NCBI RefSeq assembly: GCF_030530635.1
Contig: NZ_JAUMUL010000104.1
Span: forward strand, 1-6,010
From: Actinomyces sp.
GTDB lineage: Bacteria > Actinomycetota > Actinomycetes > Actinomycetales > Actinomycetaceae
DNA: 6,010 nt
Reading direction: 5' to 3'
Below, one piece after another: positions 5,945 to 6,010 of this stretch (positions are counted from its first letter, which is position 1; each line of letters opens with the position of its first letter). The translations under genes were made by a program, and so were the position numbers. The notes under the pieces are model-generated. The model saw nothing but the letters and a program-made list of their open reading frames with translations. It was not told the DNA's origin and searched no databases.

Positions 5945-5969
5945 CCGCTCCATCCGCCCGCCCCTCTCA

Positions 5970-6010
5970 CCGAGATCGGTAGAACTTACGTGCCGAGGTC
6001 GGTAGAACTT
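5970..6010. repeat. Direct repeat with 23-bp period, cut by the window edge
   Basis: CGAGATCGGTAGAACTT (5971-5987) and CGAGGTCGGTAGAACTT (5994-6010) differ at one base and start 23 bases apart. Each begins in a small dyad, CCGA-N2-TCGG (5970-5979 and 5993-6002). The AT-richer GTAGAACTT part contrasts with the GC-rich surroundings. A spacing close to two helical turns suits cooperative protein binding on one DNA face, but an intergenic repeat family is equally possible. The array may continue to the right. Confidence 0.6.

Larger units (their letters stand above)
5682..6010 (-). other. 5' region of the transporter operon (no conventional gene)
   Basis: These 329 bases hold no normal-length gene that I can support. 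Read on the minus strand from the right edge, they contain a direct repeat (6010-5970), three perfect inverted repeats (5944-5927, 5910-5895, 5874-5859), a weak promoter candidate, a short Cys-rich leader ORF with its own ribosome binding site (5801-5751), a nested stem-loop over that ORF, a small GC-rich hairpin (5719-5705), and the ribosome binding site of the first permease gene. A longer minus-strand frame of 109 codons (5925-5596) crosses this region but runs into the permease gene in another frame and looks like chance. Confidence 0.6.

Overview
The window looks like part of a high-GC actinobacterial chromosome. The DNA is very GC-rich by eye, the third codon positions are almost all G or C, GTG starts are used, and the proteins resemble Actinomycetota peptide transporters. 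An Actinomycetaceae-like host is my guess, but nothing here fixes the genus. Nearly the whole window is one minus-strand operon for a peptide-type ABC importer (Dpp/Opp/Gsi class). The long plus-strand reading frames are antisense shadows of it.

In transcription order (right to left) the layout is: a 5' region (6010-5682); a DppC-type permease (5681-4662); a DppB-type permease (4665-3679, ATGA overlap); a substrate-binding lipoprotein (3632-1893); and a fused two-domain ATPase of DppD-DppF type. The ATPase starts at GTG 1893, sharing one base with the preceding stop, and runs off the left edge at residue 631. The binding protein would capture a peptide-like ligand outside the membrane, the two permeases would form the channel, and the single ATPase chain would supply both nucleotide-binding domains.

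The most interesting part is the 5' region. Between 5786 and 5751 on the minus strand, behind a strong GGAGGAA Shine-Dalgarno, lies a short ORF for MLAERMCCCCR, with four Cys codons in a row and then a stop. It lies inside a nested stem-loop (5780-5728), 69 nt upstream of the first permease gene. This is the architecture of a cysteine-sensing leader peptide (attenuator), like the poly-cysteine short ORFs reported in mycobacteria. It suggests that the importer responds to cysteine supply and may carry a cysteine, cystine, glutathione or other thiol-containing peptide substrate. All nine Cys codons visible in the structural genes are TGC, whereas three of the four in the leader are TGT.

Further upstream are three perfect inverted repeats (5859-5874, 5895-5910, 5927-5944), possible operators or hairpins. 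At the right edge is a 23-bp-period direct repeat (5970-6010) that continues out of view. No tRNA, rRNA, CRISPR array, insertion sequence or phage feature was seen.
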